Below are positions 19,906 through 31,350 of a DNA stretch of 64,000 nt, piece by piece. Position numbers and translations under genes: made by a program. The stretch is from Diphasiastrum complanatum (taxonomy: Eukaryota > Streptophyta > Lycopodiopsida > Lycopodiales > Lycopodiaceae). A model generated the notes under the pieces. The model worked only from the letters and a program-made list of their open reading frames with translations, was not told the DNA's origin and did no database searches. Each line of letters starts with the position of its first letter. The first letter of the stretch is position 1. The stretch is from positions 13,835,658 to 13,899,657 of the forward strand of contig CM055102.1 in the NCBI GenBank assembly GCA_029204225.1, in the 5' to 3' direction.

Positions 19906-22072
19906 TTTTTTTGAAATTTTTTTGTTGCGTGGTACAATCACGTGGTTGTACCAAGCATATTCAAATTCAAAATCCCCCTCTATTTCTGGCTAAGGACGGG
20001 TGGAGTTGACAATTACTTTTAGAGTTAACAGACCTTCTTATGAATTAATTAAAAAGTGATTTGGATAAGGATCTAAATGTGGTGTTGTACTGGTACAATT
20101 AAAATCTACACCTGGACATTTGAGATTTCTAAATTATTGGAATTAACTTGAGTGATTGGGTGACTCTTCATTTGAACAGTTACTTGGTCAGATGGACAGT
20201 CTGAAGAAAATTCACCAAAAATCGTTTGTTTATAAATATATATTGCTTATAAGACGCATGATTTATGAATCTTCGACACTGTCTCGATAATGGGAGTAAA
20301 ACTACAGAGTAGTTCCACATTACAAAATGATTTAAGGAATGAAATCTGATACTCCCCCTTAATGTAAACTCATTAAATTTGAGGTATTAAGTTGAGCATA
20401 CCACCAAACTTAGAATGATTGTCGAATGATAACGCTTTAGGAAATATATCTGATGTCATGAACTTTGTTTTGCAAAAAATTAGAATAATCTCTCTTTCAA
20501 GTACTTTGTCCTAACAAGATGATACTTTATCTCAACATGCTTGCTTCGGGAATGATACCTGGGACTAACAGATAAAGCAATTATACTATAATTGTCACAA
20601 AAGATGGAAATTGCTTGTAACTAACTAAGATTAATGTCCCGACAACCAGATAGCTTCTTTTGCAACATGTGCGACGACAATGTATTTGGCCTTTGTCGAA
20701 GATAATGTAGTCGAATTTTGCTTCTTCTTGTTCCAAGAGATAGGAACTTTGTTGACTACAAAGAAATATCTTGATGTCGACTTTTTCCTGTCAATATCTC
20801 CAACCCAATTTGCATATGTAATCCTTGAAAAGATTACATGGTCATTCGAATTATCATTCAGATTTCCACCATAACAAATGCAATAATTTTGTGTTGACTA
20901 TAAATATCGAAGAACTCTAAGTAGAGTTTTCCAATGACAAAATTTGTATTCAACATGTACTGGCTTAGTATACTAAATGAATGAGCAATGTCAGGTCTAG
21001 TACATATCATGGCAGACATGAGAGAACCAATAATTGAATGATAAGGATACTGTTTCATTTGATCGACTTCTTCGAAAGACTGGGGACATTGTTCCTTGGA
21101 ATATTTTGAACTTGGATCTATTGGTGTTTTGGCTGGTTTACAGTTGGCCATTTGATGTTTGAATAACAAGTTATGAATGTACCTTTGTTGATTGATGTAA
21201 TTCAATCTATGACATGATCTCTGAAATTCTGTATACCAAGGCAAAAATGGGCCTCCCCTAAATCTGTCATATCGAATTTCTTTGATAACATCTTTTGGAC
21301 ATCCTTCAACATTAGAATGTCATTACTAAATAGTGTTGGGGCTTTGATACCACTCTTGTTAGGGGAGGTGACCTAGTTCGACATGTCCGATATCTCTCCA
21401 ATTGGGAAAAGAATAATGAAATTAGAAGGATCGAAACAAACCAAGATTCAAAAAATTGCTTAGAACATTCGTTCAACTTAGTAGAATATCTGGGTAGGTG
21501 TCGAAGACAACCATGAAGAGTGCAAATAGTTAGGTGTTTTGACAATTGTGCAAACTTCGATAGATATTGTATCTTTAATTGATGGAATGATAGCATCAGA
21601 CAATGAGAGAGCATTTGACAATGACTAGAGCATGTGAAGACAATAGAAGATCTATAAATTAAGCTTGTTGTAGTACAACAATCAAATCATGAATAGGAAT
21701 CATGTGCCCAAAAATGCTTCATAGTAGTAGTGCGCTAAGTGCTGTGATCCTATTATGCTTAAATAATTGATCAAAACAACTGACAGGTAAAACACTCTCT
21801 CTATCATCTTGAATAACTCTCACTTTCTCGAATATCTGGTTCTAAGGACTCAGATAGCCTAATGCATTTGACACATAGTACTAATATACCATAGCTAGAG
21901 CCTCTGTATCGGAGATACACATTCGAATCTACAATTGGAAGTAAATTGATGCTACAAGAATAATCGATTGATTCTATTGAACCAGGCTCTTGGAGCCTAC
22001 TTATAGACGACCTTGTACAACGTGTAGACTTTGTGCTCTTGGACTTGAAGGACATAACCTTTTGGTTGATGG

Positions 22073-22553
22073 TGTTGAAATCCTGTTAGGATCTAGTGCG
22101 GTATGCAGATCACATAAATCAATCACCATAGACACTCCTCACAAGCTCTCAAAGATGGCACAACAAAAGCTTATAGATTACAAAGAAACACTGTACATAT
22201 AGAGTATTCACAAACTGCATGAAAAGGCAGGTGTCCGAAAATTGGCCTACCACCTGTCAAACTAAGGTCGGCCCAATATGGCCAAATTCGACCGACAAAC
22301 TTGGGACATGCCCCCAAGTATAACAAGTACTATAGATAACTTTGTACAAGCTAATTCTTCCTATGTGTGGCTACTCGGCTAACCCAAGTAGCCGTCTACA
22401 GGATCAGTGCCCGACTGATATGACAATAGTGGGTCACGTCCCGATAACAACCAAAAACTGTAAATCCTAATTAATTGAAGATATGTACAGTTGATTACAA
22501 TACTACATTTTGAGCTTACAATAAACATATCAGATCAAATCTGATTCTTAACA
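22073..22553 (-). mobile_element. 3' LTR of nested non-autonomous element (481 bp)
   Basis: Read on the minus strand it starts TGTTAAGAATCAGATTTGAT and ends GATTTCAACA. It is nearly identical to 23736-24217. On its minus-strand 5' side lies the polypurine tract TTAAGGGAGAG (22554-22564). Confidence 0.95.
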
Positions 22554-23723
22554 CTCTCCCTTAAGCTCAAATGCAGTAGAGTAAGGAAATATATTGCAGC
22601 AGTGTTTGGAGTGTCCAATAGATGTTATGCATATCCCTGCTACCCTGTACTTGACTCACACTCAAGCACACCATCAAACCACCAGGTTTGGCACACAAAG
22701 TATCATGTAAACACAATGCTCATATAGAGAGTCTAGCACACTCTCGACCAACTGACTCATCCCCAATCCAACTTGACCACAAGTGGACCACATGACTGAC
22801 ATGGCTCAAACTGAGGAAATCCCACTGCCACCATGAGACTTATATCCTCCATCTAGCTAGGCTGACATCCTATCAGGCACTTACAAGCACAAACCTGTAA
22901 AGCTGACACAAATGGTGACTGAGGCTCAACCTGAGACCTGTGATTGCTTTCCCTCTCAAAATTGTCGCCAATGATGAGTAGTCACACCGCCAAACTGCAC
23001 TTCTATTGTCAAAACTAGCTTTCTCCACACAATTCTACTACCATTCGCCCCCATACCACATATACCACTTTCAAAAACCCTGTTACCCTGTCAGGAGTAA
23101 GTAATAATGATTTCAAAGTGATAATGCCTCATTGTACCACCCTATAGCAGGTTTCACCAGCCAAAAATTGCCCCGAATTCGGCCCTACGGTACCCAAATA
23201 GCGAATGTAGCCCATCACTAGGTCACCCGCACTCTACTTGATGGAATGGTGATGAAAACACCTTGAAATCCCTTTCTCCCTACTCTGTGATGTCGCTCTA
23301 TCTGATGGCTCTGAGCAGCCAGTTTCAAGGGTCATTTTGGCCCAAGGATGGCCAAAATAGGTGCCTTCTAGCCAAAGATATCCCTTTCCAAAGGAATTGC
23401 TTGCAAAATGAACTAATTCTTCACAAAAAGATTTTTAACGAAGAAATCCCAATTATGGACTTCGGGTCCCTTTCAGTATTTCAAACTGAAAATTTTTATT
23501 GAAGTTGAAGGCCCAATGGCCCTTCGGACCCCTTCAACCTTTCATTGGCCATTTCGATGATTTCCCCGAAACCACTGAACTGCAAGATTCTCCGTGCTGC
23601 CATTTGGACTGCCAATACCTCGTATGGAGTCCTCTCTCCTGAGACGCTCTGAGTGCTATTTTTCCTGGTGATAGACGTTATCCCAAAGCTCCACCGGATC
23701 GTGCATACCTGCAACACCCTGAC

Positions 23724-23735
23724 GCTCTGATACCA
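23724..23735 (-). other. Primer binding site of the nested element
   Basis: TGGTATCAGAGC on the minus strand directly follows the LTR end ...TTCAACA, matching the plant initiator Met-tRNA 3' end. Confidence 0.9.
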
Positions 23736-24217
23736 TGTTGAAATCCTGTTAGGATCTAGTGCAGTATGCAGATCACATAAGTCAATCACCATAGACACTC
23801 CTCACAAGCTCTCAAAGATGGCACAGCAAAAGCTTATAGATTACAAAGAAACATTGTACATATAGAGTATTCACAAACTGCATGAAAAGGCAAGTGTCCT
23901 AAAATTGGCCTACCACCTATCAAACTAAGGTCGGGCCCAATATGGCCAAATTCGACCGACAAACTTGGGACATGCCCCCAAGTATAGCAAGTATTGTAAA
24001 TAACTTTGTACAGGGTAATTCTTCTTATGTGTGGCTACTCGGCTAACCCAAGTAGCCATCTACGGGATCAGTGCCCGACTGATATGACAATAGTGGGTCA
24101 CGTCCCGATAACAACCAGAAATTGTAAATCCTAATTAACTGAAGATATGTACAGTTAATAACAATACTGCATTTTGAGCTTACAATAAACATATCAGAGC
24201 AAATCTGATTCTTAACA
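23736..24217 (-). mobile_element. 5' LTR of nested non-autonomous element (482 bp)
   Basis: Pairs with 22073-22553. The first and last bases are TG and CA in the minus orientation. Differences between the two LTRs are few, making this one of the younger insertions in the window. Confidence 0.95.
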
Positions 24218-24720
24218 GATAGATATAGATGTCTTCTTGAATGTAACAATTGAGGAATGTTGTCTAGATGTCCATATGATGAATGCCCAAATCTTCTATA
24301 GTTGCAATGGCCAATAATGTTCGAATAGATTCATGTCTTTTTACTAGACTAAAGGTCTCAAAGACGTAATCTATCTCATAGATTTGTTCATAGCCTTTCG
24401 CCACTAGTCGAGATTTCCGTTTGGATATAGATCCATATTCTAGATTAAGCTTTAACTTGAAGTTCCACTTGGTGTCAATGATCTTCACGTTCGGAGGAGT
24501 GTCAACAAGACTCTAGGTCTTATTCTTTATCAAACAATTATAATCAGCATTCAAAATTGTATGTCAGTTGTCCTACATCTGAAATCGACAAGGGTTTTAC
24601 TATTGAGGCATGTTCATCATGACTGATGAATGCTTGAGGAATGTATTGATCAGGCTCTTGTTGGATTCGAGCAGATCTTCGAACAATCGTTGTCTATTGA
24701 GTGCATGTCTTCCTTGTTGT

Positions 24721-25262
24721 GCAACTTGAATATCTTCAATAGGATTATGTTTTTAGTATTGATGATGGTTACATGTCTAGTTCAATGGAGTTTTCACTTT
24801 GGAGTCAAAATTCAGCATAATAACATCAATAATACATCACACACAAAAGGGCTCTTTCTTTCAAGAAGAGAGGAATCTTGTGATTGGCCCAATATAAAAG
24901 CAAATCTCTTGGCCAATCACCTTATTTCACTTGGATGGGTGGAAGAAGTGCATGCAAGAGGTGGTGAGGTTTCTCCCTCCTCTCATTCGAGGGATTCAAA
25001 AGAAGATGGAGAGGAAGGAGTGGATTGGTCCAAGGCAGAGGTGGAGGTGATAGTTGTTTGCTTAGTGAATGTACTGGATTTAGAACTAGGGTCAAGTTTG
25101 GTAGTTGTAAATGGTTCCACATCACTGCGAGTGAATCCCAGGCATGAGGTAGGTGGCTGGCTACAGGAGATTGGGGTGTCTAAAAAATGGCATTTCGGAG
25201 CCATGTCGGTGGATTGAAATTTTTTTTGATAGAATATAACATGTGAAAGGAGAAAATAGAAT
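24721..25262. other. No certain gene; region upstream of the copia linker
   Basis: A long open plus-strand frame exists here (24630-25217), but its first part overlaps antisense to a recognisable copia linker. The minus strand has a Ser/Thr-rich frame (24983-25204). Neither has a known motif. It may be decayed integrase-RT linker or another insertion. Confidence 0.35.
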
Positions 25263-25460
25263 ATACATACATACCTATATATATATCATAATACATAATA
25301 CATACATACACACACGTGTGTGTGTGTGTGTGTGTACTAGTAAAGTGTGCCCACCGATGGCGGGAGCGCGTTCGCATGTGACTTTCTGGATTTGTGTGTA
25401 TGTCTATGTATACGTATATGTATATGTTTGTATGTGTGTATGTGTGTGTATGTGTCGATG
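25263..25460. repeat. Compound TA/CA/TG microsatellite region
   Basis: Runs of TACATACA, TATATATA, CACACACG, (TG)n and TATGTGTG cover most of this stretch, interrupted by about 60 ordinary bases. Confidence 0.9.
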
Positions 25461-25464
25461 ACGG

Positions 25465-25830
25465 TGTTAGAAAACCTGCCTTAAACACGTCACTCAACAG
25501 AATGAAGAAGGACAATGATACAACATTCAATAACAAGTAGGGTAACAATGACAGAGTAAACTTGTTGTGCTATATGGAGAAGGAAACAAGATACATCAAA
25601 AGCGAGATCTAGATCTGAAATGTTGGAGACAAAACTGCTACGCTAAATGATTCTATGTACTACTTGTGGGATATCAGTGTGTAATGCCAAGAAAACTGCT
25701 ACGCGTGGTTACTAATCCCATTTCAAGATTATACAGAGTTTCTATGACCATCGGCTAACTAATTGACTAAACACTCAACCAGAGTTAACCAGCAGTGAAG
25801 CATTGTGGAACACTATGTGGTTCTTCAACA
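25465..25830 (-). mobile_element. Putative 3' LTR (366 bp) of the 25.8-27.2 kb copia
   Basis: On the minus strand the pol remnant is followed by the polypurine tract GAGGGAGAG and TGTTGAAGAACC (LTR start, 25830). A matching end TTTTCTAACA is at 25465. No second copy is in the window, so the outer end is provisional. Confidence 0.6.
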
Positions 25831-25844
25831 CTCTCCCTCAACAC

Positions 25845-27154
25845 TTCACCCATTACTATCTCCATAAAATTAATTAACTTCCAATGCCCTTTTCTACTAG
25901 TCCTTTAGTTAATATATCAGCTAACATTTCTTCTAATGGGTAGTATTTTAGTACTACATCATTGTTCTCTACTGCTTGTCTTATAAAATGGTGTCAAATA
26001 GCAATATTCTTGGTCCTCTTATGATGAACTGTATTATGGGAAAGCGCAATGCTTCCCTAGTTATCAACCATTATTGTAATGTTGTCTTGTGTTCCTGGTT
26101 GTAGTTCATCCATCGGCTTCTTCAACCAAATTGCTTCCTTGGCCGATTTCGTCGGTGCTACATATTCCACCTCAGTGCTAGATGGCGTTACACAGATTTG
26201 TCGCTTGCTACTCCAGCTGATTACTCCTTCAGCTAACATGAAGACATAGCCAAAAAAAGAATTTCTGTTATCCATATTTCCTCCCCAATTAGCATACGAA
26301 TACCCCATCATACTGAGCTTGCCAAAGTTCCCATTGTACTTGATGCTCAGGTCAAGAGTTCTCTTTACATACCAATGGCAAGGGCCAAATCCACCCTTGT
26401 TGTGAGCATTGCATACATTAGGCTGCCTAACAGTTCCTGATATGGCATCTTTTCCATCCTAATCCTTCCCTCATCATCTTTTGGGCACATTTCTCTAGAT
26501 AATTTTTTATTCACATGAAGTGGGGTTGCCACAGGCTTACATTCACTCATCTTAAATTTTGCAAGTACCCGCTGCAAGTATCTTCTCTGATTGATGTGTA
26601 AAGTTTGACTGTTCTTGTCTCTACATATCTGCATCCCAAGAAAAAAAAATGGATTTCTCCCAAGTCCTTCATCTTGAAGGAGCTACTCAACTTCTTCTTT
26701 AATGTGGCCACCAATGATCTGAACTACAAGCCAAACGGATGTCATCCACATATATCAAAACAATGAGAGTTTCTCCTTTTTTATGCTTTATGTACATGCT
26801 TGGATCTTCTGCACTTCTCTCCAGCCCTTCATGTTGAAGGAATGCATCTATCTTGCAATACTAGGTCTAGAAGATTGCTTCAATCCGTATATTGCCTTAC
26901 ACACTAGATCTTCTTTGCCATCTTGAACAAAACCTTCAGGTTGGAACATGTAAACTTCTTCCCTTCAGTTCACCATTCAAAAATGCACTAGTTACATCCA
27001 TTTGGTGGACCAAGAATCCATTGTGGGTAGCCAAAACAAGTACACTTCTGATTGTTTCTAGAAAGAAAACTTTCGTGTATGGCGGATCACGTTTGAACTT
27101 ATAGTAACTAACTTTGAAATCGCCAGTGACTACAATGATTACGTAGCCAAACAA
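25845..27154 (-). pseudogene. Ty1/copia RT-RNase H remnant
   Basis: Minus-strand order: RT N-terminal part at 26936-27154 (ETIRSVLVLATHNGFLVHQM, DVTSAFLNGELK), a degenerate catalytic region at about 26640-26930, the connection domain at 26365-26634 (LHINQRRYLQRVL, PYQELLGSLMYAM), and RNase H at 26057-26311 (SYANWGGN, ISWSSKRQ, SSTEVEYVA, EAIWLKK). Stops and shifts separate the segments. Gag, protease and integrase are absent because the 5' side ends at about 27154 against an unrelated LTR-family fragment. Confidence 0.85.
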
Positions 27155-27430
27155 TAATGCATAAAAAATTATCAGACAAATGATTAGTCGCGAAGAACTC
27201 CAGAAAACGCATACATTCTAAGACGAAGCTGAACGCAATAAAGAATAGTATTGATTAAAAACCGAAACAGAAATAAATGAGTACAATAAGTTGCGGATCA
27301 AAGTCGCGTACTCTATGCTATCTATGAGCGGCTAAAATGAAAGTCTGAATTAATGCGCAATGCTGATAAGCAATAGTGCAATATCTCTAAAACAACTCTA
27401 AGAAGTGAGCTAGAATGCTCAGGAGTGTTC
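27130..27430 (-). mobile_element. Diverged fragment of the 759-bp LTR family
   Basis: In minus orientation the segments TTCTTCGCGACTAATCATTTGTCT, TGTTTGGCTACGTAATCA and GCTTATCAGCATTGCGCATT follow the LTRs at 5804 and 9886 in content, although the order and spacing differ in places. It abuts the copia RT remnant. Confidence 0.45.
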
Positions 27431-27446
27431 AAGCTCGCAGGCTTGA

Positions 27447-27464
27447 GAGAGAGAGAGAGAGAGA
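27447..27464. repeat. (GA)n microsatellite
   Basis: A short uninterrupted GA run. Confidence 0.9.
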
Positions 27465-28020
27465 ACTAACTATTCAAATGCTTCTGATAATCTTAAAAGT
27501 TGCAACAAAGGTATGAACCCTACATTTCTCTTGTTTTCGATATCCATCTAAGTAAGTAGCTATGTTCTTTTGCATGATAATTTAGACATGAGCTTCTTTG
27601 CTTGGAGCCATTATCTTGCACACTATCGACATTGATCTTAATAACGCTTGCAAGCGTTATATTTTCATTAGATGTTATATTTTGGTATTTCTTTGACGAT
27701 ATATAGTAGTTTTTTTTTTCCAATCCAGCAATTAGTGTGAAATCGGCCTTATATTTTGTGAAACTTCTCAGGACACCTTTCCATGTGGCTTGTTCACCTG
27801 TGGAGAGTGACATAAATAAGAAAATGTGTCTGGATAGATTTATAAAAAAAATTAAATTGTCAAGTGCCAAAGAAAACGACTCACACGTCCACCTTGGAAA
27901 TGTGTGACGCACTTGGGTAACATGGAAAAATGCCTTTAGAGCACCTTTTCATGCTCACACGTTCACCTTGGAAGCTGACATAAATCAAAAGCATGGGTAA
28001 AAGACGTGTCAAACATTACG
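27465..28020. other. No gene recognised
   Basis: A 130-residue open frame on the minus strand (27520-27912) has no recognised domain. Short direct-repeat sequence (CACCTTTTCATG / CACCTTTCCATG with GTTCACCT and GTGACATAAAT / CTGACATAAAT) occurs at about 27770 and 27940. Confidence 0.4.
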
Positions 28021-28028
28021 TGGGGGGG

Positions 28029-28085
28029 AAAGGCCCTGCCCGAGGGCCGTTGCCCGAGGGCGGGAGCCCGAGGGCAGAGCCCGAA
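28029..28085. repeat. GC-rich palindromic tandem units (GCCCGAGGGC)
   Basis: GCCCGAGGG occurs four times in about 55 bases in an otherwise AT-rich region. Each unit is self-complementary, so small hairpins are possible. It lies about 430 bases upstream of the p24 gene start. Confidence 0.8.
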
Positions 28086-28479
28086 CTGCACAGAAGGCCT
28101 GAGGGACCATGCCTTCCCCTGCGTGAAGGGTGAGATTCCTGCAGAATGGACTACTAAGCCAGCTATCAGATTAATCTTTCCGGCAGAACGTGCTAGTAAT
28201 CCAGCTGTCACAGCAAGCATTCCAGCATAATGTCTTAGTCAGCCAGATTGTGGCATTACAAACAGTGTGCTTGAAAATTCTGTGGGAGGACGTGCCTCCA
28301 AAATACACACAAACTCTGAGCACTGAGCATTACGTGTTCAAACATTTTGCCAACCTCTTCAATGGGAAATGATGACCCTAGTGCCTTGGTGAACGGGTCA
28401 CATGGTCCAAAGTCATCTGGTCATGTTGTAACGCCCGACATACTAGGTAGCGCAGTGACCCTCATTCATGGTAGAAACA

Positions 28480-28516
28480 GCGAGCAAGAGAGAGAGAGAG
28501 AGAGGGAGGGAGAGAG
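28480..28516 (+). promoter_or_regulatory. GA-rich leader tract of the p24 gene
   Basis: GAGCAAGAGAGAGAGAG-type sequence runs up to the start codon. GA/CT tracts just upstream of plant start codons are common core-promoter or leader elements. No clear TATA box was identified. Confidence 0.5.
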
Positions 28517-30624
28517 ATGGAGATGGCGCAAGCTCTGATGCAGGCGCTGTTGGGATGCGTTGCGATCGCGCTGGTTCTGTTAGGATCGTGTCCAGGTGCA
28601 TATGGCATACGCTTTGTGATAGACAGAAAGGAGTGCTTTTACCACAACGTTCCATATGCTGGCGACACTGTTTACGTTTCGTTTGTGCTAGTGAAAAGCG
28701 ATAATACATGGATTTTCGAGCGTGCAGGCGTAGATCTTGTGGTCAGCTTCTGCCTTCAGATTTCTAATTTTATCAAATGTTTTGAGGACTATGCGCTTGC
28801 AAGTTTAAGCTCACAATCAAGCTAACTGTATGTATGCTATGTCATATTGTATGCGAACAAAACCCTAAGCAGTAAATTAGGGTTCTCGAAAAGTTATATG
28901 CAATGCCTGTGTCTCACTAAGATCATAGTAATGGTCAAATTATGCTTTAAAATTTGTCAAGTCACAACTATTTAGGCTATATAATCTTGTTGTCGCACCT
29001 TTCTAACAAGCTGATGGTAATACTTAATTGCTTTCTGCACAGGCCGCACATTTAGAACAAGAGTTTTCTCTGTCTCTCTTATCATGATTGTCTCTGTTAT
29101 CATGATTCATGAGAGTTCAAGTTGCACTCGGGAGCCTGCCCCACTTACAGGTTAGCGTTTTTCAGTTAGCCCTAACTGAAGCTAACTGAGAAGTGTGCTG
29201 CCCCACTTATAGTTAACGCATCCAAGTTAGCTAACGGATTCAGTTAGCACTAACCTAGACTAGAGCAGTTTGTGCTCCCCACGAACTGATGCAAAGCAGG
29301 TTCTTTAAGCTAACCTGTGTCTCCATTAGGAGAGGTCCCAACTGCCACAGTCCGTTGCCCCTCTCCTCCTCCAAATGCCAATCTCCACAAGCTTCCCCTC
29401 TCCTCCATGGCAGCTCTTCTCCTCTGCTATTGAGCCACTTATGGGTGTGGAGATGGAGCAGAGCCTCAGTTAGTTCTAACGTAACTGATGAAGATAAGTG
29501 TAGGTGGGGCAGCAAGAAAGACACTTAGCTAACTGGCACAAGTTAGCACTAACATAACTGCCAGCTAGCTAACCTGCAACTGGGGCAGGCCCCTCAGCAT
29601 AACAATTAGATTCAATTGAGGCTTTGCTCTTAGCATCATCAAATTCCTGGAGCTCAAGGATTATTTATTTGATCGTAGTTTAAAATATGTATCTTCTTGT
29701 TTTGGTGTTTGCTCCTGGACTTTAGTGCTCTGTTTTCCAGCGGCAACTTTACCTCGGAATTTGGTTCAGGCTTGATCAAACTTTTGCTGAAACAGTTGAC
29801 ACTGAAGTACTAGAGTTTCTAATATTCGGCTGTCCAAGTTTGCAATCAAACTTATAAGATTTCTAGACATGATGTAAATAATCTCGAATTGGATGATTTT
29901 GGTTCTGGGCTAGGTGGAGAGTGTAGATGGGGAACATAAGCAAGTCTATGATGTGCGACACAAAGCAGAGGAGAAGTTTGCTTTCATGGCTGGAAATGGT
30001 GGGCTTTACAAATTTTGTTTCATCAATCATTCTCCAGTGCACGAAACCATCGCTTTTGATGTGCATGTGGGCCACATTCCTAGTCATGAAGAACACCTTA
30101 AAGATGGTAGTCCCACCACCTATGTTTTGTTTCATTTTATGCGATCATGCTTGTATCCAAGTCATAAACTCATTTAGAAATTCGGGTTTTTTTGGCTTGT
30201 ATCCAAGTCATAAACTCATTTTGGAATTCGGGTTTTTTATATTAGTCGGGAGTATGCATTAACTTATTTGCTTCTGTGGATGTCTGCAAAGACCATTTCG
30301 ACCCCCTGATGACTCAGATTGCAAGGTTGGAGGAGGCACTTTACACAGTCTCATTTGAACAGCATTGGCTACAAGCACAGACTGAACGCCAAATTCTTTG
30401 TATGTATCTTTGCCAAGACGTCTCCTTATCCAAGTTAAGAGGGTTATCCACGTTTGCGTTTGACTTTCTAGCTATGTTTGTGTTTGGCAGTGAACAAGTC
30501 AATGAGTTGGAGAGTTGTATACAAGGCTGTGTTTGAATCTGTGGCACTTATTTGCTCAAGTTTGATCCAAGTATACCTTTTGCGCCGTCTTTTTGAGAAG
30601 AAGTTGGGCAACACTCGTGTATAG
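28517..30624 (+). CDS. p24/emp24/gp25L family cargo receptor (GOLD domain), four exons
   Basis: A type I membrane protein of COPI/COPII vesicles that selects cargo between ER and Golgi. Exons inferred from splice sites and family alignment: 28517-28741, 29914-30106, 30292-30399, 30491-30624. Together they give 219 codons without a stop, close to the usual 205-220. All four junctions use GT and AG. The protein has a signal peptide (about 1-31), then a GOLD domain opening IRFVIDRKECFYH and including GVDLV, GLYKFCFIN, HETIAFDVHVGH. Next come a coiled coil (MTQIARLEEALY, FEQHWLQAQTERQ), one transmembrane helix (VALICSSLIQVYLL), and a short basic tail RRLFEKKLGNTRV. The two GOLD cysteines are present. 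It most resembles the plant beta-type subfamily. Intron 1 carries a MITE and intron 2 a short tandem duplication. It appears functional. Confidence 0.93.
29128..29595. mobile_element. MITE-like inverted-repeat element in intron 1 of the p24 gene
   Basis: The left end GCCTGCCCCACTTACAGGTT and the right end, in reverse complement GCCTGCCCCAGTTGCAGGTT, form terminal inverted repeats of about 20-25 bp. Inside are many AGTTAGCTAAC-like short inverted repeats. No transposase frame is seen. A 3-base CTC on both outer sides could be the target duplication, but the exact ends are uncertain. It sits between exons 1 and 2, clear of the splice sites. Confidence 0.7.
30146..30240. repeat. 45-bp tandem duplication in intron 2
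   Basis: CTTGTATCCAAGTCATAAAC then TCATTT and AATTCGGGTTTTTT occurs twice in succession with few changes. Confidence 0.88.
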
Positions 30625-31342
30625 TGAGTCACGACGGCAATGTGGAAGGCAAACCAGTGAGCATTCTGCATTTGCGTCCTTCCGACATTTTTTCAAAAAG
30701 GTGAAGAGTTTGGAGCACTTCACATTTAGTTGCTGTAATAGTTTAAACCTTCACGTCATCTGATTAAGCCTAACATTCGTTTTTCTTCAAAAGTAGATAC
30801 AAAAACCTTCGCTAAGAAGGGTATTTATTGACTTTCTAAAAATGAACTTTTCATCTTTCAAAGGAATGTGAGCGATATTTTGTTGTCATTTTCATCTTGG
30901 CCATAAGATAGTCAGATTTTGTGTGTTGTATGATAATTCATGTGAAACAAGAGGCTTTCTAAAGAGGTGGCTTAGAATTTTTGGAGTATGATGAGCAGGC
31001 TTTGTTAGGAATTGATTGTTAGATTGAAAAGACAAGTACCTGGCTGGATGATGTGAATGTATGAGAATTTGAACGAGCTATCAGGATCTTGTATGACGAC
31101 TATTCAAAACCCAAATTTCACAATCACTTATGGTTTGAAATTTTATTCATAGGCATTAATTTGTTAAAATTAAATCTCTCTAAATGGAGCTATGCTTGTT
31201 TTACTCTGAAAGAGTCAACTATATTGCCATGCTTCATGTAATCTTCTCATAGATTGTTCTCGCTTTAGGTAGAGAAAATTCATTTTACATTTTTGCTCAA
31301 CTGCAACTGATTTGTTTGATTGTTTTCGTTCGGGGTTGTTTA
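30625..31342. other. Downstream of p24 gene; no further gene recognised
   Basis: Probable 3' UTR followed by AT-rich intergenic DNA up to the DNA transposon. Confidence 0.5.
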
Positions 31343-31350
31343 CCTAGATC

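Larger units (their letters stand above)
22073..24217 (-). mobile_element. Non-autonomous LTR retrotransposon, 2.1 kb
   Basis: Two LTRs (22073-22553 and 23736-24217) enclose 1.18 kb without any gag, protease, integrase, RT or RNase H motif. A primer binding site and a polypurine tract are both present in the minus orientation. The flanking five bases are GATGG and GATAG, a target duplication with one change. Insertion was into the reverse transcriptase of an older copia on the same strand. It would need another element's proteins to move. The size fits a small LARD or a large TRIM. Confidence 0.9.
20340..24720 (-). pseudogene. Ty1/copia pol remnant, interrupted by an LTR element
   Basis: Minus-strand order: an integrase-to-RT linker with RRSARIQQEPDQY (about 24690), the RT N-terminus (24264-24600: NKT-stop-SLVD, KWNFKLKLN, SRLVAKGYEQ), LNCYIQEDIYI (about 24230), then an interruption by the element at 22073-24217. 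RT then resumes with QPKGYVLQVQEHKVYTLYK and APRAWFNRI (about 22060-21960), degenerates, and resumes at SNDILMLKDVQKM, FDMTDLGEAHF (about 21330-21240) and the connection domain (20858-21244: INQQRYIHNLL, CTRPDIA). RNase H pieces reach about 20660 (AKYIVVAHVAKEAIW). A polypurine tract AAGGGGGAG at about 20350-20360 marks the 3' end. A further 500-base foreign stretch probably sits at about 21350-21870. Confidence 0.85.

Noticed and set aside
24630-25217. A 195-codon open plus-strand frame that might be a gene
   Set aside because: Its first part is antisense to a recognisable copia linker (RRSARIQQEPDQY) on the minus strand, and no domain, splice site or codon bias supports the plus-strand reading.
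25243-25548. Long frames rich in Tyr/Val/Cys/His on both strands
   Set aside because: They are translations of TA/CA/TG microsatellite sequence.
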